In this document: one piece after another, positions 47,466 through 58,193 of the stretch | Layout of the letters: the number at the start of each line of letters is the position of its first letter | Numbering within the stretch: the first letter of the stretch is position 1 | From: an uncultured Pseudomonadales bacterium | Lineage (GTDB): Bacteria; Pseudomonadota; Gammaproteobacteria; Pseudomonadales; Pseudohongiellaceae | Assembly: GCA_943789485.1 (NCBI GenBank) | Contig: CALSUH010000008.1 | Location: 124,001-188,000, forward strand | Length of the DNA: 64,000 nucleotides | Direction: 5' to 3' | Program-made: the position numbers and the translations under genes | Notes under the pieces: model-generated | The model's input: only the letters and a program-made list of their open reading frames with translations | Databases searched by the model: none | Told to the model about the DNA's origin: nothing

Positions 47466-49622
47466 CTAGAATGTTTGTCTGATTTTTAAGGCATATTTTA
47501 TGCCGGTGCCGTTACAGGAGTCTTCGATTTCTTCTACAATTCCAGCAGCCGTCGCACCAACATAGCGAATTCTTTCTCTGCAGCGGATTTGGCTGTTGGC
47601 ATTCTGAACATCGAAGCGAAAAGTGATTCCGTTGAAGGCTTGCTTTTCGGCGAAGAAGTTTAGGCCGAATTCGCCTATATTAGTCTCCGTATCGTTGATG
47701 TCTATCTGCGTTAGGCCACTACCATCACGTGCGGAATTATAGTAGCTGAAGCCGTAACTAAAATTGTATTGAGTGATGTCGTGTCGAAAATTAGCGCGCC
47801 CGAACCAGCGACCGTTTCTACGCAGACGCCGCTGCGTGCCTAGGAAGGGGTCTGTTACTTCTGAATCTTGTAGGCTCAATCCAAGTGTGAACAGGGCGTT
47901 AGGAACGCCGAGGTAGCCCAGACGTGTACTCGCATCGAAGTTCGCGCCGTAACGTGTGCCGTCTCCAATATTGCCCCTTGCTGACTGCAGGTCGGTAGCG
48001 CTGGGAGAAACATCAATGCGATCGATAACATTGCTCAAGTCTCGGTAGTAGAGCTGGGTATTGAGTACGCCAATACTATTGGGAAGGCGATACTCCAAAT
48101 TCATTTCGTAGTTCCATGCCTGCTCCTGCGCAATTCCTGGGTTGCCAGCCTGTGTATTTTGATCATCGTCTGAGTTGTCGGTGCTGGCACTGAAATCCGA
48201 GAAGCTCAATTGTGAAACAGTCTTCTCAATTATTGTGCGAAGTTGCAGAGATTGAGTGATGTCGAAGCGGTAGTCGAGCTTGGGACGCACAAAAGAAAAC
48301 TCTCTTTCGTTGGCGACGTCTCCGGACTGGGTAATAGTCGACGTTTCATAGATCAATGAGCTTTCTAAGGACATGCGGTCGTTGATTTGCCAATTGTGGA
48401 TGGCGAAGTTTTCTAAGCGTAATTCTTCTACTGTGGAGCTCGCATTGCCGATGGCTTGTGGCACCAGCCCGCCGTGGGCGAGCGAGGTGATGCCTGTGCC
48501 TGACAAGCCCAGGCGGAGGTCTGAGTCGCGAATTGTCTGCGCACCTTCGATACCAATTTCCATCCCTTGGTTGCTACCGATATCAAACGTATAAGAGGTA
48601 CGGCCGATACGTTCGCGGTCGCGACCGGCAGAGAACAGGAAGAGATCTTTTTCTTGTGAGTCAGCAAATACGTCGAAGCGATCTCGTGTATAGGTAAAGT
48701 CTCGATCGTTTACAATAAATAGGAAGCGGTACTTACTGCCGCTGTCAAAGTTGTATTCGTAGTCGCCACCGATCTCCCAATTGTTACGCTTGCGTATCTC
48801 GTCTTCGCGCTCGATGGTCGTGATTAAGGTGCCGGTGGTATAGTCATTGATGGTTCGCGTTATATCTGTTGGCGGATTGCTCTCAGCGAAGAGGCCATTG
48901 AATTGCACCATGCTCTTCTCAAATTGGTAGCCAAGATTGAAGCTCGTCTCGTACTCAGTTTGGTTGCGCAAATTTTCCTGGGATCGGGCCTCCAGTAACT
49001 CACCATTTGGATCAACGCTAAATTCATTGGTAAACCGGTTTTCGTAACGTGGTTCGGCTTCGATATGGAATAGGTAGTTAAATGCGCCATTCTGACCGGT
49101 ATATGAAAGCTTGGCGCCGGGATCGACAGTGCCGTCGTGAAGCCGGTCCATGTTGAACTCGGCGGAGATACTGGAGCGGGTTTGTGCATTGAGTAGTACA
49201 ACATTCACGACCTGACCGCCGCCACGTATATCCATATCGTCGGAGGTGCCACGTATAATTTCAATGTAGTCGACTTGATCAGCAGCGATACGACTCAACT
49301 GGCTGCGTCCCTCATTGTTTTTGCCGGTCGTGCGTTGACCGTTGATGAGGATTTCGCCTTCGCCGGAGCCCAGGCCGCGACTATTACCGCGATTATTTCT
49401 GTTGCCGTTCAGGGCAAGACCGATTCCAGGAATACGATCGATCATGTCGTTGACGGACACTGGCGAATATTGCGTAAAGAAATCTGCCTCATACACTACA
49501 GTTGATTCGTCGACGGCCTGTGGCTCGGCTTGCTGCGCAAAGCCTTGATTCACTACCGCTGTAGCGAGGCAAAGAAGGCTAAGTCGGATAAGCTTTTCAG
49601 GCAGAGAAAGGCGCCGTGTCAT
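47466..49622 (-). CDS. TonB-dependent receptor
   Basis: 718 residues, signal peptide (about 1-29, FAQQ). A TonB-box-like stretch DESTVVYEADFF precedes the plug: PVSVNDMIDRIPGIGLALNG, ILINGQRTTGKNNEGRSQLS, QVDYIEIIRGTSDDMDIRGG. The barrel ends KYALKIRQTF. A C-terminal pair of Cys (RCRERIRY ... EDSCNGTG) is shared with the two paralogues and may form a disulfide. Substrate unknown. Immediate downstream neighbour of the exported methyltransferase, tail to tail. Confidence 0.9.
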   Translation of the reverse strand: MTRRLSLPEKLIRLSLLCLATAVVNQGFAQQAEPQAVDESTVVYEADFFTQYSPVSVNDMIDRIPGIGLALNGNRNNRGNSRGLGSGEGEILINGQRTTGKNNEGRSQLSRIAADQVDYIEIIRGTSDDMDIRGGGQVVNVVLLNAQTRSSISAEFNMDRLHDGTVDPGAKLSYTGQNGAFNYLFHIEAEPRYENRFTNEFSVDPNGELLEARSQENLRNQTEYETSFNLGYQFEKSMVQFNGLFAESNPPTDITRTINDYTTGTLITTIEREDEIRKRNNWEIGGDYEYNFDSGSKYRFLFIVNDRDFTYTRDRFDVFADSQEKDLFLFSAGRDRERIGRTSYTFDIGSNQGMEIGIEGAQTIRDSDLRLGLSGTGITSLAHGGLVPQAIGNASSTVEELRLENFAIHNWQINDRMSLESSLIYETSTITQSGDVANEREFSFVRPKLDYRFDITQSLQLRTIIEKTVSQLSFSDFSASTDNSDDDQNTQAGNPGIAQEQAWNYEMNLEYRLPNSIGVLNTQLYYRDLSNVIDRIDVSPSATDLQSARGNIGDGTRYGANFDASTRLGYLGVPNALFTLGLSLQDSEVTDPFLGTQRRLRRNGRWFGRANFRHDITQYNFSYGFSYYNSARDGSGLTQIDINDTETNIGEFGLNFFAEKQAFNGITFRFDVQNANSQIRCRERIRYVGATAAGIVEEIEDSCNGTGIKYALKIRQTF

Positions 49623-49936
49623 TGCAATGCTCCATAGGTCTATCGGGTTTCACGCCAAACCTTTCTATCCAGAATAACTGCGTGATCAACAAGTCGGATC
49701 GGGGGTCTTAGAAAGTTTTTGGATGGATCAAAGTTACTGCTCTAACGGGGCATGATTATACTAATGGGGTTTCTGCAATACTGTGACAAATTGTGTAATA
49801 AAGATGACAAAAGTGCCATATTTCACTGTTTTTCGAGGAGTTTTACGCTACCCGAACTAACGGATATCGACTTCGATTGGAGAAGCTTTAGTAGGTTGAG
49901 AAAACAATCTGCTAACGTAGAAATTTCGCAGCGCTT
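49623..49936. other. Intergenic region between two TonB receptor genes
   Basis: 314 bases containing the promoter side of the 47466-49622 receptor and the 3' side of the 49937-52111 receptor. No gene, terminator hairpin or palindrome stood out. Confidence 0.5.
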
Positions 49937-52111
49937 TCAGAAGGTGCCGCGAATCTTTATCGCATACTTCTCGCCAGTATGGCTGCAGGAATCTTCTAGC
50001 TCGCTGAGCACACCGGTTGCAATCGTGCCGCCTGCATAGCGAAGGCGAACACGACAGCGCTCACTCTCATGGGGGTTAGTAGCTTCGAATCGAAGAGTCA
50101 TCCCTTCCCAGCCCTGATACTCAACAAATAAAATTGAGAAAGGGTCTGAATTATACGATTCGATTCTATTAATGTCGTATACCTTATTGTTGTCTCGAAT
50201 GCTGTTTCGATAGGTAAAGCCATAGTTTATATCGCGCTCTGGCATGTCGTGCCTGAACCCTAGGCTGTAGCTACCTCTGCCCTGACGATTGTTGCTAAAA
50301 TAACTGAGCCGCCTATCGATGCCAAGGAAAGGGTCGGTAACGCTCGAGCTTTCTAGGTTTAGTCCTGTAGTTACCAATATTCCGGGCTGGCCTATGAAGT
50401 TCAATCGAAGACTGCCGTTAAGGCGTAGCCCATAGCGCTCACCGTCGCCAATATTACCACTCGCAGACTGAATGGTTGTAAGCGTTGAAGCATCGACTCG
50501 ATCGATGACGTCTTCGAGGTCATGGTAGTAAATATTCGAGCTTATAACACCATTGTCATTATTAAAGCGGTATTCAAGATTCAGGTCGTAGCGCCAGGAC
50601 TGTTCCTGCCGTAGTTCAGGGTTTCCAGCTATCGTGTTCAGATCCTCATCGCCTGAATTAGTATTTGCGGTGAAGTCGTTGAAGCTTAACTGCGAAACAT
50701 TTTTCTCTACGGTGGTACGAAATTGTAGTGATGGTGTTAAATCAAAACGGTAGTCTACTTTTGGTCTAATAAAATCGAAGTCGCGTTTTTTGCTGACATC
50801 TCCAGATTGTGCAATCTCCGAAGTCTCTATAATTAATGTGGTCTCAAGCGACATGCGGCTATTAATTTGTAAATTATGAATTATGAACGATTCGTAGCGA
50901 AGCTCTTCTACCGTGGCATTCGTATTATTTACCTCCGACAGTCCGCCGAAGTTTTGAGAGACCATTCGAGTGTCGGATAATAAGCCGAGTTGTAGAGAAG
51001 ATTCGAGAATCGTTTGAGCCCGCTCTATGCCAACCTCGATATTTTGGCTGCCAGCGAAGGCGAAAGAATAGGAACTGCGAATAATTCTTTCCTGATAGCG
51101 ATTGAAATTAGCGAGGAATAGGTCTTTCTCGCGAGCATTGGTATCAACATTGAAACGCTCGCGCGTGCTATCGTCTTCTTTCTTATTTAGGATGAAGAGA
51201 GTTTTCCAGCGCGCATTGTTGGCGAAAGTGTGCTCATAGTCACCACCGATCTCCCAAAATTCACTGATTTGATTCGTGTCATCGAATTGCACCGTGTCTT
51301 TTCTCGGGACGTCCACAAAGTTAAAAATGGTTCTTTCAATTATAGAAGGGGCATCTCTGTTTTCAAGCTGGGCGTTGATATGGGCTATATCATTTTCACC
51401 GAATTCGTAGCCTAGGTTAGCGCTGAATATTAGAGGCTGTGAATCGGTAGTTGTAACTCGGCTGATATAGTCGTTTGGAGTGCCGTCGGCCAAGAAGCTG
51501 TTCTCATACCCTTTGCGTCTTTCCCATCGCGGCTCGGACTCGGCACTAAAAAGGTAGTCCAGGGCGCCGCGTTGGCCCGAGAATGAGACTTTGCCGCCGG
51601 GCTTCAGTTCGCCGTCGTGAAGACGGTCTGCATTGATCTCGTAGGCGAATGAGGAGCGACTCTCTGCTTCAAGCAATACAATATTGATGACCTGACTGCC
51701 ACCACGAACATCGAGTTCGCCGGAAGTGCCACGGATGATTTCGATATACTGCACTTGATTTGCCGGTATCCTGCTGAGCTGACTATTGCCTTCGTTCTCT
51801 TTACCGGCCGTGCGTCGTCCGTTGATCAGAATTTGGTCGCCGCCAAGGCCCAGTCCGCGTCGACTACCACCGCTGGAACTATCAGGCCCTCCATTTCCAC
51901 CACCACCGCCGCGTGCAGTATCAATACCTGGAATGCGATCGAGCATATCGTTCACTGAAAAAGGCTCATACTGAGCGAAAAATTCCGCCGGATAGGTAAC
52001 TGTCGAATCGTTAGTCGCGGGTTCTTGTGCTAGAGCGAATGCGGAGAATATGGCGCCGCTTAGTAGAAGAGCAAGTGAAAGAATACGATTCGAGGCTGAA
52101 CTACAGCGCAT
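49937..52111 (-). CDS. TonB-dependent receptor, paralogue of 47466
   Basis: 724 residues, signal peptide ending AFALAQ. Same family marks as its neighbour: EPFSVNDMLDRIPGI, QILINGRRTAGKENEGNSQL, QVQYIEIIRGTSGELDVRGG, C-terminal ERCRVRLRYAGG ... DSCSHTGEKYAIKIRGTF. A glycine/serine-rich insert (GGGGGNGGPDSSSGGSRRG) sits just before the plug's RGLG, absent in the others. Three such paralogues within 18 kb indicate local duplication with substrate divergence. Confidence 0.9.
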   Translation of the reverse strand: MRCSSASNRILSLALLLSGAIFSAFALAQEPATNDSTVTYPAEFFAQYEPFSVNDMLDRIPGIDTARGGGGGNGGPDSSSGGSRRGLGLGGDQILINGRRTAGKENEGNSQLSRIPANQVQYIEIIRGTSGELDVRGGSQVINIVLLEAESRSSFAYEINADRLHDGELKPGGKVSFSGQRGALDYLFSAESEPRWERRKGYENSFLADGTPNDYISRVTTTDSQPLIFSANLGYEFGENDIAHINAQLENRDAPSIIERTIFNFVDVPRKDTVQFDDTNQISEFWEIGGDYEHTFANNARWKTLFILNKKEDDSTRERFNVDTNAREKDLFLANFNRYQERIIRSSYSFAFAGSQNIEVGIERAQTILESSLQLGLLSDTRMVSQNFGGLSEVNNTNATVEELRYESFIIHNLQINSRMSLETTLIIETSEIAQSGDVSKKRDFDFIRPKVDYRFDLTPSLQFRTTVEKNVSQLSFNDFTANTNSGDEDLNTIAGNPELRQEQSWRYDLNLEYRFNNDNGVISSNIYYHDLEDVIDRVDASTLTTIQSASGNIGDGERYGLRLNGSLRLNFIGQPGILVTTGLNLESSSVTDPFLGIDRRLSYFSNNRQGRGSYSLGFRHDMPERDINYGFTYRNSIRDNNKVYDINRIESYNSDPFSILFVEYQGWEGMTLRFEATNPHESERCRVRLRYAGGTIATGVLSELEDSCSHTGEKYAIKIRGTF

Positions 52112-52396
52112 ACAAGTCTCCGAGGGATATTTTTACTAACTCTGAATTACGATTTACGCATTATTAGCCGCGCGAAATTGGGCGTAAGTATGCACATAAT
52201 CAACCAGCGATAGAATCCGCTTTAGAGTCTTATTTGTGACATTTTGTAATGTGCCCAGATAAGTCCTGCTTTGCGCTTGTTCCGGGAATTGAGGATAATG
52301 CTGCCTGCGGACAAAGTGGGCTCCAAAGGGATTATTGGAGCACGCTGACAAATCAAAATAGCTTGATAGCGTCTTTAGGTAGACCAGAGGTTTTAA

Positions 52397-54055
52397 ATGC
52401 AACGTGAATCAATGGAAGTCGATGTGGTCATTGTAGGTGGTGGGCCAGCAGGATTATCCACGGCGTGTCGGCTTTTGCAGTTGGCAAAGGAAGCACAGAC
52501 TGAGCTTTCAGTCTGCGTACTCGAGAAGGGCTCAGAGGTAGGAGCACATATTCTGTCGGGTGCGGTATTCGAACCTTCGGCACTGAATGAATTGTTTCCA
52601 GACTGGCAGGAAAGAGGTGCTCCTCTAAATACGGCCGTAACGGGAGACGATGTTTACTATTTACCCTCGGCGGAGAAGTCTTTTAAGTTCCCGGGATTAT
52701 TCGTTCCCAGAACGATGCATAACGATGGCAACTACATTATTTCCTTAGGCAATCTTTGCCGCTGGCTGGCCGAACAGGCAATGGAGCTGGGCGCAGACGT
52801 TTTTCCCGGCTTTGCGGCTGCAGAAATCCTCTTCAATGAGGATGGCAGTGTAAAAGGTGTTGCCACAGGAGATATGGGCGTCGATGCGAATGGCGAACAA
52901 AAAGCTTCTTTTGAACCTGGATTCGAGTTCCATGCAAAGTACACGATCTTGGCCGAGGGCTGTCGTGGTCACTTGGGTAAGCAATTAATCGATAAATTTC
53001 AACTCGACAAAGATAGCGATCCCCAACACTACGGGTTGGGCCTCAAGGAAGTTTGGGAAATTCCTGAGCAGCAACATAAGGAAGGCCTAGTTGTGCATAC
53101 GGCAGGTTATCCTATGATAAAAGATAGTCTCGCAGCGGCAAGCGGCGGATTCCTATACCACCTAGAAGGCAATCAGGTATCCCTTGGTCTCATCGTGGAC
53201 CTCGGCTATCAGAATCCACACATTAGCCCCTTCGATGAGTTTCAGAAATTCAAGCAACACCCTACCATCAAGCAATATATAAAAGGTGGCAAGAGGTTAA
53301 GCTATGGCGCAAGAGCGCTGATAAAAGGCGGTCTTAACTCGCTGCCTAAGATGACGTTTCCCGGTGGACTGCTTATCGGTTGCGACGCGGGCACCATGAA
53401 CGCGGCCAAGATCAAGGGCAGCCATACCGCCATGAAGTCCGGAATCATCGCAGCAGAAACATTGTTCGCGGCGCTGAACACAGAATCGGCAGAGAAAGAG
53501 CTGGTTGATTACACAACGCGTTTTGCTAATTCCGAGCTTCACGATGAGCTGCATAAGACACGTAACTTCAGCTCGAGCTTTCACAAGTTTGGATTTTGGC
53601 TAGGCAGTGCGTTAATTTTTATTGAGCAAAATATTTTCTTCGGTAAGTTCCCGCTGACATTTCATGATAAGTCACAGGACTATGCGCAGATGAAACTAGC
53701 AGCAGAGAGTCCGAAAATTTTGTACCCGAAAGCCGACGGTAAAATTAGCTTCGATAAGTTGTCTTCGGTGTTTCTATCGAATACGAATCACGCGGAAGAC
53801 CAACCCTGCCACCTGCAGTTGAAAGACTCTTCTATTCCTATTGAACACAACTTGCCGCTGTATGATGAGCCGGCACAACGCTATTGCCCTGCAGGGGTGT
53901 ATGAAGTCGTTGAAGAAGCAAATGGGAGTAAAAGGTTTCAGATTAATGCTCAGAACTGCGTGCATTGTAAGACCTGTGATATCAAGGATCCCTCGCAGAA
54001 TATCCACTGGGTAGTACCCGAAGGCAGCGGTGGGCCGAATTACCCAGCCATGTAG
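52397..54055 (+). CDS. Electron-transfer flavoprotein:ubiquinone oxidoreductase
   Basis: 552 residues, the expected length (about 550). FAD site VVIVGGGPAGLSTACRLL near the start, GAHILSGAVFEPSALNELFP, and a C-terminal [4Fe-4S] site built from YCPAGVYEV and CVHCKTCDIKDP. The enzyme takes electrons from ETF, reduced by acyl-CoA dehydrogenases such as the one at 15528, and passes them to ubiquinone at the inner membrane. ETF alpha/beta genes are not in the window. AGAGG precedes ATG 52397. Confidence 0.95.
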   Translation: MQRESMEVDVVIVGGGPAGLSTACRLLQLAKEAQTELSVCVLEKGSEVGAHILSGAVFEPSALNELFPDWQERGAPLNTAVTGDDVYYLPSAEKSFKFPGLFVPRTMHNDGNYIISLGNLCRWLAEQAMELGADVFPGFAAAEILFNEDGSVKGVATGDMGVDANGEQKASFEPGFEFHAKYTILAEGCRGHLGKQLIDKFQLDKDSDPQHYGLGLKEVWEIPEQQHKEGLVVHTAGYPMIKDSLAAASGGFLYHLEGNQVSLGLIVDLGYQNPHISPFDEFQKFKQHPTIKQYIKGGKRLSYGARALIKGGLNSLPKMTFPGGLLIGCDAGTMNAAKIKGSHTAMKSGIIAAETLFAALNTESAEKELVDYTTRFANSELHDELHKTRNFSSSFHKFGFWLGSALIFIEQNIFFGKFPLTFHDKSQDYAQMKLAAESPKILYPKADGKISFDKLSSVFLSNTNHAEDQPCHLQLKDSSIPIEHNLPLYDEPAQRYCPAGVYEVVEEANGSKRFQINAQNCVHCKTCDIKDPSQNIHWVVPEGSGGPNYPAM

Positions 54056-54129
54056 CCTTCTCATAGAGGGTTCAGGGTTTTCTCTAGCCCCGGGCGACGC
54101 GGTGCTGTTGCTGTAGTTAGACTGATGCT

Positions 54130-54711
54130 TTAGTTCAGGTCCGTATCTTGCCAGTAACGTGTTCCTTTGATAGTTGCTTGCAGAGCTAGGCCACTTTGGG
54201 TCAATTGATATACTGTTACATTATCTAGGATCGCTTCTCCGCTCACGGAGCCGCCTAAATCTCCAGCCTTTGCCGCCGCATCTGCTTGTCCGCCAACAGA
54301 TATGCCTACGCCCATGAAGCGCTCCAAAGCGTCATTATTGTGGAATACGAAGATGGCGCGAAAATCTTTTACGCCCGCACCTATGCCGATGCCAACTTCA
54401 CCCATGCGCATATAGGTATCGCTGCCATTGGATCGAACTACACCGATACCACCACCGAAGCTGGCTAGAAGAAGGTTTATATTGGCGTTGGAAAATACCG
54501 CGTAGCCACTCGCGCTCGCTATCTGCGCTCTCGTGTCGGGTTTCCTTGAATAGAGTTCAGTGAGCACTTCCTGGCGCATGTCTTGAATAGCCTGCCTACG
54601 CTCGCCAGGAGTTCCTCGAGTCATGCCTGTGGCCGTGCAAGAGGCTAGAAATAGCAGTAGCAACACTGAGCTGATTAATCTAGTTGGAATGGTGCCTATC
54701 TTGATGTGCAT
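54130..54711 (-). CDS. YSC84/SYLF-domain lipoprotein
   Basis: 193 residues, lipoprotein signal with lipobox FLASC (Cys 25). The body is a SYLF/YSC84 domain: SGYAVFSNANINLLLASFGGGIGVV, GEVGIGIGAGVKDFRAIFVF and DNVTVYQLTQSGLALQATIKG. SYLF domains bind lipids in eukaryotes; bacterial lipoprotein versions are of unknown role, probably at the outer membrane. Tail-to-tail with the ETF-QO gene. Confidence 0.87.
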   Translation of the reverse strand: MHIKIGTIPTRLISSVLLLLFLASCTATGMTRGTPGERRQAIQDMRQEVLTELYSRKPDTRAQIASASGYAVFSNANINLLLASFGGGIGVVRSNGSDTYMRMGEVGIGIGAGVKDFRAIFVFHNNDALERFMGVGISVGGQADAAAKAGDLGGSVSGEAILDNVTVYQLTQSGLALQATIKGTRYWQDTDLN

Positions 54712-54879
54712 ATCTACTTTTCCGATCGGTAATTGTGAATAATTCTATGGTGCCAAGGGGAGCGCTTCGAGCTGTACTGGTCTCGACTTTGTTTTTTTGA
54801 TCGTCCGACGCCTACCGGTAAAGAATCGCCTTGATTTCCGAGTCGCCGAAAGCTACAGGTACTCTGGGTTTATTCAATC

Positions 54880-56764
54880 CTAGATAACTTCACTGGTAAA
54901 TATGTATCCTTCGACAAGCTTCTTAACTTCGCCAACCTTAGCCTTGTCGGTCACATCGATGCGCAGAACCAGTCCTCGCTTCTTCTCTATTTCGCTAGTA
55001 ACAGTCCCATCCATAGATTTTTCGGCTAGTAATTCGCAGATGACTTGCTCTGCTATATTTTGACGTAGAGTCGGGCGAAATATTTTGCCGACAGCGGTGA
55101 GCGGCATCGCATCTATAAACTCGATTCTTTTAGGAATTGCTGCGCGTTCAGACATGACGCTTGCGCAATGATTTATCAGCTCTTGTTCTGTCACATTGCT
55201 GTGTGCAACTTTCACTACGTAGGCCATAGGCAACTCGCCTGCATAGGGGGTCGGGCAACCCTATCGCGATGGATATTACTACGTTGGAATGAGCATTGAG
55301 TGCTTCCTCGATCAATTCTGGGTCGATGTTGTGACCACTGCGGATGATGAGGTCCTTGGCGCGTCCCGAAAGATAGAGGAAGCCTTCGCCATCCATATAA
55401 CCGATATCACCGGTATTGAACCAGCCATCTTCGACCCAGGCGTAGGCGTTATCGATATTGCTCTTATAGCCCTCAAATACCTGTGGGCCTTTGACTAGGA
55501 TGACGCCACTTTCACCTAGCGGGCAATCTTTAATAACGGCTGTTCCCTCGACATGGGCAATGCGAATCTCTGAGTAGGGTGCGCGCATGCCGACGCTGCC
55601 GGGTGGCTGCACAAGTGGAGCGCGTGAAATTAGCGCAGTAGTTTCAGTCATGCCATAGCCGTTGCCTACCTCTACGCCAAAACTCTTCTCGAAGTTGAGT
55701 TCGAATGGCAGAGAGAGCGGTGCAGCACCGGAATTGACATTGGTCAGGCTACTGATATCGGCTTCGCCTAGGGGAATATCCGCTAGCGCCATGAGTACAG
55801 TTGGAACGGCTGAGAATTGCTTCACCTGAAAGCGTTCGACATGTTTCCAAAAATTCTTCATCGCAACCGGTGAGCGAAATCCACTAGGTGTCATCAATAC
55901 GATGCGATAGCCCACAGCGAAGGCGGCGACTCCTTGAATTATGCAGCCGTAAATATGAAACAGCGGCAGTCCACAAAGTACGGTATGCCGTTCCATGTGC
56001 GCTGTATAGACTTGCATCAATTGCCCTAAGAATGCCATGTTGCCATGTGTTAATTGAGCCAGTTTGGGTCGGCCAGTGGTGCCTCCCGTATGGAAGTAGG
56101 CGGCTTTCTGCTCGCCTGAAAACTTTCTACCGCTGGCTAGCGATGTGCTGTCTCTCAATGCAATGGATGCGTCAAAATCTAAGATGTCGAAATTTCCCTT
56201 AGACAGCTCTGCAGCTCCTGGATTGCAGAGACCGGGTATATTGACTTCTAACAGTGTAGTAACACTTGCGCACTGGGACAGGGCTGCGCGCACTTTCTCA
56301 TTGATGTCACTATGCTCTGACTGGGCTAGGCAGATGACGACCTTGGCGTTGGCTGCAGTAACAATTTCGGCAATGTGCTCCGCTTCGAGCAAGGGGTTGA
56401 TTGGATTGGAGATGCCGGCTGCTTGTGCGCCCCAGATAGCAAAATGGGTTTGTGGCAATATCGGCAGAATAATGGAGACGGCATCATTAGTGGTGACGCC
56501 AAGTTCATTGAGCAGGTTTGCTGTGCGTGTAACCTGGGCCCCTAATTCGGCGAAGCTGACTGATTGTGCTGGTTCGTCGGGCAGCCCCTGTAATAGAAAC
56601 TCTAGAGCGGCTTTATCTTTAAAGCGATCCGCGCTGTCCTTTATCAAGTTGTAGCTGTCGGTATAGGGGAATCGCTCAATTAGTGGCGTTTTCTCAAAGG
56701 CCTCTACCTCGGCAATGGTTTCTAAGAGGGGTTCGGAAGCTGGTCGTTGCGACAGGTCAATCAA
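54880..56764 (-). pseudogene. AMP-forming acyl-CoA synthetase, split by one frameshift
   Basis: The first 520 or so codons (56764 to about 55250) have TGGTTGRPK (226-234), GYGMTETTA, WFNTGDIGYMDGEGFLYLSGRAKDL, and SGHNIDPELIEEAL. The C-terminal subdomain continues in the next frame (ELPMAYVVKVAHS ... IPKRIEFIDAMPLTAVGKIFRP, with the catalytic Lys). The break is the C5 run at 55246-55250; four C give PDPYAGELPMAY and one frame of about 628 residues. It activates a carboxylic acid as acyl-AMP then acyl-CoA. Likely intact in the cell. Confidence 0.87.
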
Positions 56765-56888
56765 GGGAAGTTCTCCTGGTTCTGGCTAATGCTCATTGTA
56801 TAGCCTGAGCTTTGTAGCATTCAGGCAGCTTTTCCTTTGGGCAATTTATAGCACGGAATTGGATTGGATAGTTGCGCAAAAACGGCGA

Positions 56889-57876
56889 TTAGCTACTGCG
56901 GCCAGTGGAGAAATTTACCATCGCTGTTAAGGCGTCACGGTATTCTGAGGGAGGCAGTACATCGAGGTAGGCAAGGGCCTGATCGGACTCTGACTTGGCA
57001 AGCTTTCGAGCGTAATCAAGTGCGCCACATTCCTGTACTATCTTTATGACTTTATTAAGTTTTTCATCTTGCAGTTGTTCGTCGGCTAGAGCTTGCCTAA
57101 TCAACTCAGCTTGTTCTTGCGCTTCCGTGTTCCAGAGCGTAGATGAGAGGTAGGGTAGGCTTCCCTTCGGCGAGATCGTCACCAATGTTTTTGCCGAGAG
57201 ATTCTCTGTCGCCGGCATAGTCCAGCACATCGTCGATTAGCTGAAAGGCGGTGCCCATATGCATGCCAAAACGAGTTAGTGCGAGCTCTTCTTCATCAGA
57301 GGCATTTGATAGAATCGCTCCACACTGTCCAGCTGCCTGAAACAAGATCGCCGTCTTATTCTGAATAACCTGCATGTAGTTCTGTTCGGTCGGATTCGGG
57401 TTACTCTTGCTGATTAGCTGCAAAACCTCGCCCTCTGCGATTCTATTGGTGGTGTCGGCGATGATTTTCATGATTTTCATGTCGCCTAGCGTTACTAAGA
57501 TTTGGAAGGCCCTAGAGTAGATGAAATCGCCCACGAGGACGCTGGAGGGGTTATTCCATTGTTCATTAACGGTTGGTCGTCCGCGACGCAATGACGACAT
57601 GTCGACGACATCATCGTGCAGCAGAGTGGCGGTATGGATGAATTCGATCACCGACGCCAGGGCTACATGCTGCTGATTATCGATTTTGCAGGTTTTGGCA
57701 GCGAGGAGCACAAGCAGAGGACGCAGGCGCTTGCCGCCAGCGTCGACGATATAATGGCCAATATTTTCAACAAGCGGGACATTCGAGTAGAGCTGGTCCA
57801 CGATAAATTTATCTACGGCCTTAAAGTCGGCTTCGACAACTGATCGAATTTGCTGATACCGATTTGGCTGATTCAT
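56889..57876 (-). pseudogene. ispB: Octaprenyl diphosphate synthase, split by one apparent frameshift
   Basis: The first part has GGKRLRPLLVLLAA, the first Asp-rich motif LLHDDVVD (DDxxD at 88-92), GDFIYSRAFQILV, and the second motif FQLIDDVLDYAGD. The reading moves one frame near 57117-57130 (…YALEHG / EAQEQAELIRQALADEQ) and ends at 56889; total about 328 residues, as in E. coli IspB (323). IspB makes the C40 side chain of ubiquinone and is essential. Its place, divergent from rplU-rpmA, is the standard gammaproteobacterial arrangement. A dead copy is implausible, so the shift is most likely a sequence error. Confidence 0.9.
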
Positions 57877-58106
57877 AGGCGCTTTACTGCTAATTTCCCG
57901 GCTACTGGTTGTATACAGGTCTCAATTGAGAGACATCTTGCTCAGCCTGCATGCTAGGGAGCGAAATGGGTGGTGTCAAGCCAACCAGGTCCGCAGATTA
58001 AGGCTTCGGGTCGCTAGCACCTGCCCAAATACGCACAGCGACTAAATACGGGCTCTGGCCAATATTTCTCCCAGTGCTTATCGAGAGAGATCAATGGCAA
58101 ATCTGC

Positions 58107-58135
58107 TTGCTTCAAAGTGACCGTTCCCGTAAAAT
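58107..58135 (+). promoter_or_regulatory. Promoter of rplU-rpmA
   Basis: TTGCTT (58107-58112), 17 bases, TAAAAT (58130-58135). It lies in the 317-base divergent region between ispB and rplU; I saw no other clear promoter there. Confidence 0.6.
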
Positions 58136-58141
58136 GCCGGC

Positions 58142-58193
58142 CCCTATAGGAATGGGTAACTTTCCCATTCAAAAGGCGGTATCGGAGAGAATT
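58142..58193 (+). promoter_or_regulatory. rplU leader with hairpin (candidate ribosomal-protein leader)
   Basis: The leader holds GAATGGG / CCCATTC (58150-58156, 58164-58170) around a seven-base loop, just before GGAGAG and the rplU ATG. Ribosomal protein leaders often bind their own product for feedback; that L21 binds here is inference. Confidence 0.4.
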
